Assembly (NCBI GenBank): GCA_905250125.1
Contig: CAJNOL010000439.1
Span: 1 to 64,000, forward strand
Reading direction: 5' to 3'
Length of the DNA stretch: 64,000 bases
Origin: Rotaria sordida
Lineage: Eukaryota; Rotifera; Eurotatoria; Philodinida; Philodinidae
Below the pieces are notes generated by a model, which saw only the letters and a program-made list of their open reading frames with translations, ran no database searches and had not been told where the DNA came from. Both the position numbers and the translations under genes were made by a program. How positions within the stretch are numbered: the stretch's first letter is position 1; each line of letters begins with the position of its first letter. Below, piece after piece: positions 21,861-33,888 of this stretch.

Positions 21861-24800
21861 ACTTCATCTTTGCCATATAGACGCAATTAGTTGTTTGATT
21901 CCTTTAAAATGAGAGAAAGCGGATGTAGGTATAGATGTAATGAAGACAAACATCGAGATCCACACTCACATCAATTGTGAAAGTCTTGAAAAGCTCTATA
22001 AAACTGTTTACTAATAATCATAAAAGCATAGTTCTCAAAACTATGTGCAACCCATTGCAAATAAATTTCCGTTTTTTCCTGCATGAGTGCACATTACAAA
22101 CTCTATTGATCTGATAAAAGACTGTGGAAAAATTTTGATAGATAGTCTAATCGACTTAGTTTTTTCATGCTAAACACAAATATAATATTGAATTTCGTTT
22201 TTGACAAAGTTTAGCTTGGCTAAAGTCAGAGAAATATTTTTAAAAATGTATAGAAATAGCCATTTATGAAACATAAAAGTGTGTAGTAGTCACCTTTGTT
22301 TTGAACTATGTCAGGTTTTTTCTTTGCATTTGATTTTGTATATCAAAAGATGAAGTTTATGATGGGCTTTCAGAATCTGTTCTAATTTTTCTGGAACACA
22401 TCGAGCTTAGTAATTTTTTTTTTATTTCAATTTTTTCTTTCACTAATAAAGATAACTCAACCAGGCTCTTTATGAGATTTTATAGAGCAAATTCCACGCT
22501 GTCGAATGCTATGTAATACTTTTAATTTTTGACAAAGACATAAGACGGACAAGAAATTCGAAAAAATAAGCCAATTTATATGGATTAGAAGAGGATGGTC
22601 CACATATGTTCCTTATCTTGGCATAATCACATTGATATTAGATCCTAATATTATTTGATAAATTGTGATCAATCAAAACTGAATTCGATTTGAGCACATC
22701 AACAAACATTGTTAAATCAGATTTTGTAGCGTTGAATTTAACGATGTGGCATGAGTAAACATTTTAGTTTTAGAAGAGTAGGCGCCTCAAGCAAGATCGA
22801 ATAAATATTTAGACATTCTATGCTGGTTCTTTTGATAAAAAAGCTCCATAGCTAATGTCTTTGTTACTGTTATTTTGAGATATTCTTCTCTCTGACAGAA
22901 ATCTATGTTGATTGACTTCAATGAACAGCGCATATCAACCAGTCTTCATCATATAGTTCAAATAGAGAATAGATTCTTTTTTGTGTTTGATATTTCTTGT
23001 GAATATTTCGCAGCATACTCGAAAATTCTGATTATCATAAATGAATTTAATTTCATGATATGTTGATGCAATAGTATCATAATCACCGGGCGTACTTTTC
23101 AGTGGTATTTCTAGAGCCTTTTTTTGCAAGAAAGTTCAACTTCTCTTCATATGCACCTTGACATCTATAAATCCCAGCTACGTTCAAGTGAATTTCTGAA
23201 AAAAAACTGGATGTGAGCGTTCACATGAGAAGACCCATACTTTTAAGAAAATATTCATTTATCATATTTCTTAAATATATTGTTTAGATAATTTTCTTTT
23301 CAATATTTGAACTGAATTCTAAAGTTTTTTTTTTCAACAAAATGGAATAATTCATAATTATCTGTTCAAATGTAATTTAAACTCAAAATGATGACAAATA
23401 TTTGTTTTCATGCAAAAAATAAGATTGATTCATTTTTAATGGATTTGAAAGAACTCATCAAAAAAACAAGAAAGAAGAAAGCCGTATGGTTTTATATGTT
23501 AATATATTGCATGACTTTCTGAAATTTGATCGTCGAATATATATGAGTCTAAATGAATTAAAATTAATTAAATATAACCCTATAAAGAAACAGTCATGAA
23601 TAACCTTGACATATATTATTCTATTTATAAATATATTTCATAGAATGTATTCGTTAACCTTTTATTTCTGATAGAATGTCTGAAATTAATCTTAATATAA
23701 TCATAAGAAAAACTATTTCAGGAGACAAATGGGATTCATTTCAGTTAGAAAAGTTAAAGAATTAGACATGTTCTGCTGATCATGGCATATAATGAAACAC
23801 AATCTGAAACAAATGTTGAAGTATATAGTGTAGAAGTTTGCACTTTCCGGACAGATCACGACTGACATCGTTAATATACAGTCACAGAGTGCATATAAAT
23901 CACATCTCGTTATAATATATGACGTACTTCTTTATTGCATTGCTCGAAGATAAAATAAAAGAATGGTGAAGAAATGCGTCGCAAAATAGACAGAATAAAA
24001 CAATTTTCCTATGATTAGCATCAGCAGTTGCATTGTCTTACATATTTTAATTCCACGTGGATTATTTGAACAGCTTATTTTTTAAATAGTATAGACAATT
24101 ATGTTTTACATTCGAGTTAAGTAGAAGTTCGTCTTTTTTATTATTGTTTTTTTTTATCCATAAAGGTAAAAAGAACGAATAAAGTTATATGATCTGATTA
24201 ATTTAATTAATTATTTGTACATAGTTATAAAACAATTATGAGACGATTTACATAAATATGATTCGTTTTGTTTCTATTAGAAAAGCAAATGAGAATTAAC
24301 TTTTATTAACAATTGACATCAAATGAAATTATGAAGAACTCTTGTTTTGACCAAAACAAATATTATAATCATGTTAAAATGAATTAAAAATAAAATAAAT
24401 ACAGAAAACAACTACTTAATAATGTCATCAAAATTTATAACATCACCTAACTAAAGACAAATACTTTCATCTTTTGCAAAGAACGGGGTAAATTTTTAAA
24501 AAGATTTCATTAAATGATACTTTTAGAAATTCCAAAATATGAACTCTTTTGAATATTTTTCGAATATCTTTTTAAAGGTCAAAATGCTCAGAAATCTTTT
24601 TCTTTGTAGACTTTTCTAGGAAATAATTTCATGAAAATATAGTTCGAAAAGAAATTTTTCTCATATATTAACGATCACCTATGGTAAGATATAGATTTAT
24701 TGCACTCGGTATTTCATTTGCAAGATTAACTAGTAAATCACATATGAAAATCAAGTCTTCTATTCACTTATTATTCAATCTTCATTTGACAATCAGAAGT

Positions 24801-25343
24801 CTTTTTTATCTAAAAACCTGATCAATTATTTATTAATATTTCTCATGAAAACATACAATGTTTTGAAATATAATCATAACACTTATTTGAAATTTTCTTG
24901 AATGTTAGAGATCTTTTTTTTAATAACGTTAATCTGTGTGAACATCCATTTAGAGGAAAAAAAATGATGACATTTTGTCTGAATAGAAGTATTTTCTAAA
25001 GTTTAGAGATGATTGTTGAAATAATATTAGCTTTATTAATATTAGTATAGGAATTCTTTTCTTTGTCCTCTAACTAAAGAAATATTCATTCATGTCCGTT
25101 TTTTTTTCTTTCTATCTTTGCGTGTTTTTTATTATTATTAAGCTTGTTTCTTTCTAGATTCTATTCAAATTTAAACGAACAAAATACAAAAGAATATTAA
25201 ATATAGCTTTGCTAAGAGTTCAAATGATATCATCATGCTTTACTTTTTATAGATATTTATAGAAATATGTTAAATAAAAAGAGTTGTTTTTTTTGTTCAA
25301 TTAATTCGAATAGATATTATTTTGAAGAACGAAAATTTTTTTT
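21861..25343. other. AT-rich intergenic region
   Basis: A small GT/CA pair occurs near 21920-21980. Otherwise I see only AT-rich DNA with homopolymer T and A runs. The 64-codon minus frame at 22935-23129 has no features. No RNA gene was recognised. Confidence 0.45.
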
Positions 25344-26336
25344 TCATTCATGTAAATTATGTAAAATAGTTATCATAGTAAATGATTCATTGTCAAAATG
25401 ATAAATAGGTCTTTTCCAAAAAATTAATTTTCGTACTTGTCTACGAAAATTTGGTGTTGAAATAAAAAAAATATAAAAACTTGTTACAGGATTAACATAA
25501 AATAATAATGAAGTAATAACATGATAAAGATATATAAATGATGTTTGTTTTGAACGATCATTAGGTATCATTATATAATAGATATGTTCAATACAATATG
25601 GTATTGATGATAAAACAATAGCAACTGACATTAATAATAACATACGAGATAATCGTTTATCACTTGTTAATGTTCCTTTTCGTTTTGTATGTTTAAGTTT
25701 TTTTAATTGTCGATATGTTAATGTACCAAATATTGTTAGAAATAGAATTGGTATTATACTATGAAGACATATTTGAAATGTCCATAAATAATAATATAAA
25801 AATTTTTTTGATTCAATTATACATTGATTTTGATTTGATACATGAAAATAAAATCCTATTGGAATACTATGAATACTATTAAGAATAAATACAAATAAAA
25901 TAACTTGTTTTGTTTGTTTTCTTACTGTACTCATATGTCTTAAACGAACTTTTCGTGATGATATTAAATATCTATCAAATGTTGCCATACAAATACATGT
26001 TAATGATATTAAATCAAATGTATGTAATATATAATAACGAAATTTACATAAAATAAAAGCATTACTATCTTTTATTGAATATTGAAAACCATCAAATATA
26101 ATACGAGTTAAAAATGGATAAATAATAATAATTAAATTTGATATAGATGATGTTAATAAATATAATGAACTATTACTTGATCGAATATTATTACATTTTC
26201 TTTTTGATTTTTTTTTTAAATGAGACCATGTTGAAAATACATAAATATTTAAAATATTTCCAATTAAACCAAATATAAACATAATTATACCAATAATAAT
26301 CATCAATTGATGTGCAAAAATATCAATTTTATACAT
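25344..26336 (-). CDS. Rhodopsin-like G-protein-coupled receptor, intronless
   Basis: A single exon encodes 330 aa with seven hydrophobic segments. TM1 carries the conserved GN (GLIGNILNIYVF); TM3 ends in FDRYL, the DRY motif, with the paired Cys before TM3 (LCKFRYY); TM7 has NPVTSFYIF, a variant of NPxxY. The N-terminus before TM1 is very short (about 8 residues) and the C-tail is about 40 residues. Intronless short class A receptors resembling the FMRFamide/peptide-receptor group are numerous in bdelloid rotifers. It should sit in the plasma membrane and signal through G proteins; the ligand is unknown. Codons are extremely A/T-rich, matching the SABATH gene and unlike the IAP and transporter genes. 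The start is the first ATG in the frame. Confidence 0.88.
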   Translation of the reverse strand: MYKIDIFAHQLMIIIGIIMFIFGLIGNILNIYVFSTWSHLKKKSKRKCNNIRSSNSSLYLLTSSISNLIIIIYPFLTRIIFDGFQYSIKDSNAFILCKFRYYILHTFDLISLTCICMATFDRYLISSRKVRLRHMSTVRKQTKQVILFVFILNSIHSIPIGFYFHVSNQNQCIIESKKFLYYYLWTFQICLHSIIPILFLTIFGTLTYRQLKKLKHTKRKGTLTSDKRLSRMLLLMSVAIVLSSIPYCIEHIYYIMIPNDRSKQTSFIYLYHVITSLLFYVNPVTSFYIFFISTPNFRRQVRKLIFWKRPIYHFDNESFTMITILHNLHE

Positions 26337-28569
26337 TTTATGTTAAATTAATCTAGAAAAATTATTCACTTACTAATATTTATGAATCTATGTAGTTTAA
26401 TAAACAAGTTTAAAATATAAGCTGTGACATGCAAACTTCTCTTATTACAAAAGATTTGAAGACATGTTAATAAAAAAAATAGAGAAAGAAATGAGAATTT
26501 GATTATAGCGTGTAACACATAATAAACTGTTCAAAATATTTCCTATCTTTCTCATATACTAAAATCTCGATTGTAGACTCATTGGATTAAGTGTCTTTTT
26601 CGTGCATGACAAAATTGTTGACTTTGGTGTCACAATACTGTATATATATATTTTTTTTCTTATCAGCATAAAATTGAAAAGTTTTCCGACTATCCACTTT
26701 GTCACGTTGAGGATGAAAATGATCTACTTTTTTGATAAATAGAAAAGCTTACCCATTATTTTTGAGATAATTCATTTGATAGTAAGAAATATTTTATGAT
26801 AAAAAAACTACGGAAGACAGAAAAATTTATTTTTTCCAGGAAACATTTTCCTTTCTTTTTTTTTTCTTACGTCATTTCCTTTGCTGCAAAGAACTGTCTT
26901 TAATATTTAATCAGAATAGAACTTAGTTATTTACTTGATTTTTTTACGCACGCAGTGCATTAATAGAGTTCTATGATAATAAATAGAAAAGAAAAAAATT
27001 CGAAAAATATTTTGTTTCATTTTTTTAGAAGCAACACAATCATACAAATATTTTACTCATTCAGAATTTCTTTTTATGGATTTCCAGACTTAAAAAAACA
27101 GAGTAATTATGTATAAGTTCAATGATAGATTTGAAATTCATAATTATTTTGATCTTTGCTAAATATCGTAATATTCAAGTCCGGTCATATAGACAAAGAT
27201 GATTAGATGCAATGGTAGTAACTTATCAAATGACACTATCTATAAGTTAATGTCAATCCATTACTTTTGTTTTCTTATTTAAAAAAAAAAGAATCATTTT
27301 GTTTGAAAATATTGAGTATTAACTTTTCATTGTTAAATGTCATGAGACAAATAAGACATTTAGCTTTAGTGCATAATACATAATGTGTTCGATTCCGTCT
27401 AAGATATTCAATAATAAAATGTGTCATTTTTAGATTGGTTTTAATCAAGATTCTTCGGGGATTCGTTATTCCAAATTGAATCCATACGATAGCATCATCT
27501 TGTATAAATAAAGGAATGATGAAAAATGAACTTCTTCATACTTTATATGTTAATTACTCAATAGATTTTTACATATTGATTACTCAAACATTCCTTCAAG
27601 TATAAATATTTTATTATAAAATAATTCTTTTTTTTTTCTAAATATTAGGTCTTTCATATTGCAAGATTGTTGAAACTTGATACCATGATCTCAAAAACCA
27701 TCTATAAAAAGTTCCCAAAGAAAAATTGTCTTCATCATCAATTTTCAGAGCGTTCCATATCAAATCTTGGTTTTTCATGTCTTCTTTGTGAAATAATAGA
27801 TAGTTGGAACTTTCATAATCGATACTACTTTGAGAAAAAAAAACATTTTATTAATCGGAAAATGTTTTTTGTTACAGCGAAAAGACTTCGAGAAAACTCA
27901 TATTATTATAGAATAATTTCTCCTACGAATAATTGATTTTAACTAATCATATCATATGCAATAGGATCATCTATCATGTTTTGAAAGGTGCAAAGCTAAA
28001 GGTGAAATTCTTGATTTAAGCCATGAGAAAACAAAAATATCATCAACTTTCATAGGCATTGAATATTTAAAGCTTTTCGAAAACAAAATCAGCAATAGTA
28101 AAAGTGTTTGATCAATGCTGAAATATTATTTTTTTTGGACAAATTTTTGTGAATAGATTATATGAATATTTGTTTTTTTTCCCTCGCCATCACCATTGCA
28201 TCTTTCAAAACTTGATAGACAGATCGAGCAATGAAAGATAATTCTATAACACATGAAATGATTAATTGTATTTAATTACACGTCGGAGAAATTATCCTAC
28301 AATAGCATGCAAAGAAAATATTGGAAAAAAAATTTCCGCTTAATAACAGTTTTTTTTTATCTCGCTAACTAAATAATATCTATTATGAAAGTTTCAACTA
28401 TCCGTCATTAACTTCTTTTTTTTGGAACTTTTTATAGATGATTTTTAAAGTTCGATCATCTATTTACAATAATTCTGAAAATTAGAATCACACACATGGT
28501 TCATGGAATAGACATGGATGAATTCAAATTAACTAAACAAGATTGAATTGAAAACTCATTAATGCGCTT
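26337..28569. other. AT-rich intergenic region
   Basis: Only AT-rich DNA with T and A homopolymers. An 89-codon plus frame at 27667-27936 has no motif or supporting splice signal. No gene is supported. Confidence 0.4.
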
Positions 28570-28860
28570 TTGATGAAGCATGGTGGCGGATTTAGGTAAC
28601 CTTCCATTCCAAGATATTTTTCGTTTCTTCTCGTAGTATACAACGCGTAAAAATGAGCGGATATGACCTCTAATGGAATTCAAAACACGTTTGGTGGCTA
28701 TAACTTCCCTTTTCCCAAAATCTTAGAGTAGTTGCTGAATCATAAAAACGTGTTTTGAAGTGTATTAGAGATCGTATACTCTCATTTTTAGACGTTCTCT
28801 GCTAAGAAAAGTAAAAAGATATGTTTGAAGGAAGGGGTGATCGCTTCCTCACTATATCCG
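28570..28860. repeat. Foldback repeat with arms of about 120 bases
   Basis: The left arm, about 28575-28700, contains TAAAAATGAG, then CTCTAAT, then TTCAAAACACGTTT. The complement of the right arm, about 28742-28860, contains the same words in the same order, plus CCTTCC and ATAT-TTTT words further out. The spacer is about 45 bases. A 60-codon minus frame in the left arm is not a gene. It looks like a decayed MITE. Confidence 0.55.
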
Positions 28861-30397
28861 ATGCTGATAAAACTTAATTTGAAAAGCTCCTTTTAACAGC
28901 AAATGAAAAAAACATCACTGATATACATTATCGTTAAGCATGAAACTTGTCTTTCCTAAAACAATAAAATATATGCGCGAATATAACGTTTGATTTCATA
29001 CATCTCTATCACAATTTCCTTTTTTCATATTTTCCTCAAATCTAGATATTGTCTCACACAATATATTCGATATTCATTCGCATTTAATAACTATCGGCTA
29101 CTTTTAGAGATTTTTCTTATAGTTACAATGAATTTTTTTCTATTGATGTAGTTTGATCTTTGAGTATGAAACAGAAAAAAAAGAATTTCAATGTGTTTTA
29201 ATAAAGATTTGATTGAATATTCATGATAGATAATTCAACTTTTAATATCATAGTTAGATATGATATTTTGATAATATTCAAAATAAACTTATAAAATAAA
29301 TCTTTTCTTTGTCTTGAGAATTTTATTAATAAATTTAGGTTAATTTATTAAACATGACGAATAAAAATCTCATGAAAAATGCTTTTTACATAATTATCTT
29401 ATCATAATTCTTATAGATTATTCAAACTTCAATTTTATTTTTATTATGTTAGTAATGTTTACAGTTAATTATTATTATTTTTTGCATGTTTCAATATTTA
29501 TTAACTTTAAAGAGCTAGTCAGAAGTCCTGACTTGATTTGTATAATAAATTTCCCTATAATAAAACATCCCTTTAAAAATAGCTTTTGATTTACCCCGCT
29601 GGTTAACATAGTCGAATATAACTATAAGCTTAGAAATATGTTTCACAAATCGTTTGATAAAAAATAGCACCAAATTTTCTCGTATGAAAAAAGGTGTGAG
29701 TGTGGATATGAGTGTTGTGACTACCTTCTTCTACACCCACCCTGAACACCTAAATTACAAAATTAACGTTTTGACTCATGAGGAAAGTTCTCCAACTGGT
29801 TAATCATTCTTCAGTCGAAACAATCTGCATCTTGTAGATCCTAAGAAGGTATACACATCCTGAAAATAGTTCGAGCTATTAGCTTGTCTACACCAGCAAA
29901 ACAGTGTTTTTTGAAATAAAAACCGTGATCGTTCTTAATAACACTGGAAAAAACTGATTTTCGAATTTTGACTTTAAAATTTACAGAGAGAGAGAGGCAT
30001 TAAACAGAATAGTTTATTGTGAAAGTTTCAGATATTTTCATCGTTCATTTCTTTAGATACGGTTATGATAGAAACGTGTCTTTTATATCGCTTCTATACA
30101 CTAGTAGATTCAATGTTCTTATGTCAGAATAGGAGTAAGTCAACAGATTTGAAATTTTCACAACAACATACTCTGTTTCAAAGATCTATCATTGTGAAAA
30201 ATTTCAAGTCAAAAGTCGAAAACCAGTTTTTTCTGGTTTTCTTGAGGGAGACTAAAGTTTTAGTTTCGTTTTGCTGGCATATACAAGCTAATCAAGATTG
30301 AACATCATTTAAAAATCATATCAATCAATACAAATCTAAATTCCATGGATTCATCGCTAGTACTATACTCTTCATAGAGTTGATAATCCAGAAGTAT
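28861..30397. other. AT-rich intergenic region with one GT/CA hairpin
   Basis: At 29693-29752 a GTGTGAGTGTGGATATGAGTG arm is followed by CTACACCCACCCTGAACACC. No gene is supported. Confidence 0.4.
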
Positions 30398-30727
30398 CTA
30401 TTGTATCCATACTATCACACCCCAAAATTTAGTGACTGTTGTAATATCAAATAGAAAATATGATGCATTCCACAGATAAATATCTCCTGAATTTGAATTA
30501 TCATCTGCACTCTTACGTAGATATATATTATTTCGATAATGACAAAGAAATCTATTGAGTTCTGTTGATAATTTTAAAAAAATATAAAGATATTCAGGAT
30601 AATCTAGTTGCCATACACATGGTCGTACAATAAAACAACTAGTGTTATTTGAGAAAGGCAGAAGATAAACTTGATGTATTCTATGATCCAATTTGGTTAT
30701 ATATCGTTGCGGAATATGCACTGAGAA
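30398..30727 (-). pseudogene. Unidentified coding-like fragment
   Basis: The minus frame ends at the TAG at 30398-30400 and encodes about 107 residues with protein-like composition, including several Trp, Cys and charged residues (for example SCFIVRPCVWQLDYPEYLYI and RNNIYLRKSADD). There is no ATG at its beginning; a possible AG splice acceptor lies just upstream, at about 30728-30729. It could be a terminal exon or a gene fragment. I do not recognise the family and see no upstream exon. Confidence 0.3.
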
Positions 30728-30979
30728 CTAATGTTTCGTTTTATGTTATTTTTGTTATGTGACTTCGTTTTTTCTTAAATAAACAGAAGTTATTGTTTAT
30801 TTAATCCAATGCGTGATGGTAGTAAAAAGAAAATATTTAATTAATGCTTTAAGGGAATCTTATACGAAAATGACCAATGTGAAATCGTTGAAGAATTTTT
30901 ATTGTATGAAAGATGTATGAATAATATCTTTCATTAAAACTTAAAATTGATCATAGCCAATGGATCGGGGAGACTCAAC

Positions 30980-31141
30980 TCTCACCTAGAGTCCTACGGA
31001 ACAGTCCCGAATATCGAAAAATTTCATTGGTCTCCTCCTGTATGACATTCGCGATCGGGATAATATACAAAATAAAACCGATGCGGCACAAATGAAATTC
31101 GGTACTCGAAAAAAGTTTGTCCTGTAGGACTCTAGTCTCAC
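30980..31141. mobile_element. 150-bp MITE-like inverted repeat with direct flanks
   Basis: CTAGAGTCCTAC at 30986-30997 is mirrored by GTAGGACTCTAG at 31124-31135. Similarity between the arms continues inward for about 40 bases (CGAAAAA/TTTTTTCG, GAAATTTCAT words). TCTCAC flanks both ends directly (30980-30985 and 31136-31141). This fits a very short non-autonomous element with a 6-bp duplication. A 9-bp reading (TCTCACCTA on both sides) is also possible because the TIR begins with CTA. Confidence 0.6.
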
Positions 31142-33888
31142 CTAATATCTGCCTATTGACGATGAACATTACCTAATTTTAGACCTGACATAGGACAAGA
31201 ATACACAGTTTTTAAGCCTTTGATGTTCCTACTCAAAAGTGTTCCGAACACGTTTAGTGATCGAAAATGATAATATGACCTAGTAACTTTCTCTGTCAAA
31301 ATGTGTAACGAAACTGTAATGACAAGTAAACTTTTTAAACAGTTAATAAAATATTTTAATTTCACAGATATTTAACAAGTACACGAGCCTTTAAAATCTC
31401 TTAAGTTAAACTTTTAGAAAACTTCATTATGTGTATCCAAATACTTCTATTTTGGTGACAAACATCGTCATCCGTATCGGTACACGTTGCTAAATATTTT
31501 CTTTTGGTGCGACTTTTTTTGCATAAAAATTGTTTGGATAAAATCACGACTTTTTCATGTATTTTAGACCATGGAAAAAAAATTAACAGTACTTCAATGC
31601 AAAAATCTTTGAGTTTTTCAATGTCGACTAGTTCCAGATATCTTTGTACTTGTGATGGCTCTTAATTCAAAAACGAAAAGAAGAAACCTCGTTATGTTTT
31701 TTTTTTGAATTATATTTATGATTTATTCGTTGATTAAGAACTTTTAATAGATTAGAAAGAAAAACTTATTTGATGCTGTGATAGAAGGTTATTCATCGAA
31801 CTTTGACGATTGAGATGAAGAAAAGGCTTATAGAGTCTTATCAAAGATTTAACATGTTCCGTCACTTAGGTAATTGGTGTATATGTTTTTAAAGAATATT
31901 GAAAAAGAATAAAATTTTTCCAAAAGGAATCATTCGTCAGATTTGTGATTTATATCATTCAATATAGCAAAAATATTTTTATCACAAGAAGAAAACAAAT
32001 AACAAAACAAAGTATTGTAAGAATTAAAATTTTTAAGACAAAAGAGAAAGTAGTTCGAAGAAACATCGTAATTGAAGTACGTGATGAAATTGATTGTGTA
32101 ACAGATTATATTAGATAATATCTTATTCAAAAGTGTTTGAGACACTGGTCTAAATAGCAGATCACGTTTTTCAATAGAATGTTGAATCGTTGTAATTTAA
32201 TTTTTTTTTTTTATTTGAAAGAGTAAAATGTGGCAAAGCTAATAAACAATTGTTTTGTTGAATTGATGCACAATATATATATATATATATATATATGAAA
32301 TTATGTTTCTAGTTGATCTCAAAACGTTTGCAAAATGTGAAAAGAATTTATTTAGTGAAACAATGTGAACCGCGAGATCAATAAATTTCAAAATTTAAGT
32401 ATATATTTTTTTTTGGCTCGGCGAAGGCGACTCAGTCGATCGATTTATACGTCTAGTTACAACTAAGGATGCCTGATTAACTAAACATGACTAATGACGA
32501 TTATAAAATATCGAATTTTGTTGTTCACTATAGTTCATAATATTAGCTGTTTGTTCGTTGATAGAACTAAATTCGAATGTTTTTGATACTTACGTGAATA
32601 GAAAAAGAAAAGTAGAATCTTGAAGAACATATGTGAAGTTGAAACCAAAAATAAAATGTGAGAATGACACCAAAATATACTACACAGTTGTTATTGAGGA
32701 TACCTATTTCTCAAATATATCATTTTTATCAAAATAAAATTATATATTTTCTTTCTGAAAGTTTTAAACAAATAAGACTTGTAAGAACTTTTTAGATTTC
32801 ATACAGAGATATCCTTAAAGAACTCATATTACAATCCAGAGACTTGGATTAAATATATCTGATATTGCATATCTCTTATCTTAAAAAAGTTGTTTGACAT
32901 AGAATAAATCAGACATCAACATAGAAGAGCAAAAGCTAGGCTTCCGACTATCATATACTATATAGTGGATCAAATGAAGTGTTAATTATTAACGCTAGAA
33001 TTTATCTATTCATTCGATTCGAAGTATCTAACGAATGAATCTTCTGTCCAGTAAACATCTTCAAGAGAACTTTATATTATATATATATATATCATTCACA
33101 TGCACAAAAACTATATGAATATGAGAGACAAAAATAATTAGATAGTATTCGAGTCTCATTCAACTGCGATATGTAGTACGAAGCCTCGAATGTCGATTGT
33201 CATAAAAAATACGATTAATCGTTTTTTATTATTTATCATAAAACGCTTTTCTCCAAATGATGTTTCCGTTTTATTAGAATCTGGGTCTTTCTGTCATTAT
33301 TTACTTAGAAAATTTACATGTCTATCAATCAGCTCATCAAAGTCAAAATGAAAACGATGATTTGCCGTTCCAAAATTGATTAATAAGAAAGCTGTAATAA
33401 CAAGTATCAACATATTTATAAAGAATATTATCGATTGATACTGATTCATTATCTATCATCAATTGTCTGAGCAATAAACAAAAAAGAGTGGCAGCTAACT
33501 TTTGTTCCTGTCATCGTTATAATTATCTCCAACCTTAAAAACAAACAGCATCTACAAAAATTTGCACTATAGGAACACTATTTGAGAGCAAATGGAACAT
33601 TCTCAGAAGAATTAAATCGATCCAATTTCAATACTTTCATCTTGAGTTTGAATGAATATTTTCTATGTTTTTTTTGCTCTCGAGATCATCGCAACCTGAA
33701 AACAACAACTTTGCTGCGTATATCACGTAAAGAACTACATAAACGTTATACTTTGCACCGCCGTATTAAAAGTTATTATAAATTAGTCTTGTGCATTTAT
33801 TTCATAAAGCAATCAAGTTAATAGTTTTTTTTTTTTTTTTTTTTTGTTTGAAATATATACATTGACAAAACAAATGACGATTTTCCTA
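31142..33888. other. AT-rich intergenic region with microsatellites
   Basis: An (AT)n tract lies at about 32272-32296 and a T homopolymer of about 23 bases at 33823-33845, just past the end of the neuropeptide receptor. No gene is supported; the small frames lack features. Confidence 0.45.

Noticed and set aside
27995..28020. AAGGTGAAATTCTTG, resembling a conserved 18S rRNA word
   Set aside because: Only about 16 bases match and the surroundings are not rRNA-like.
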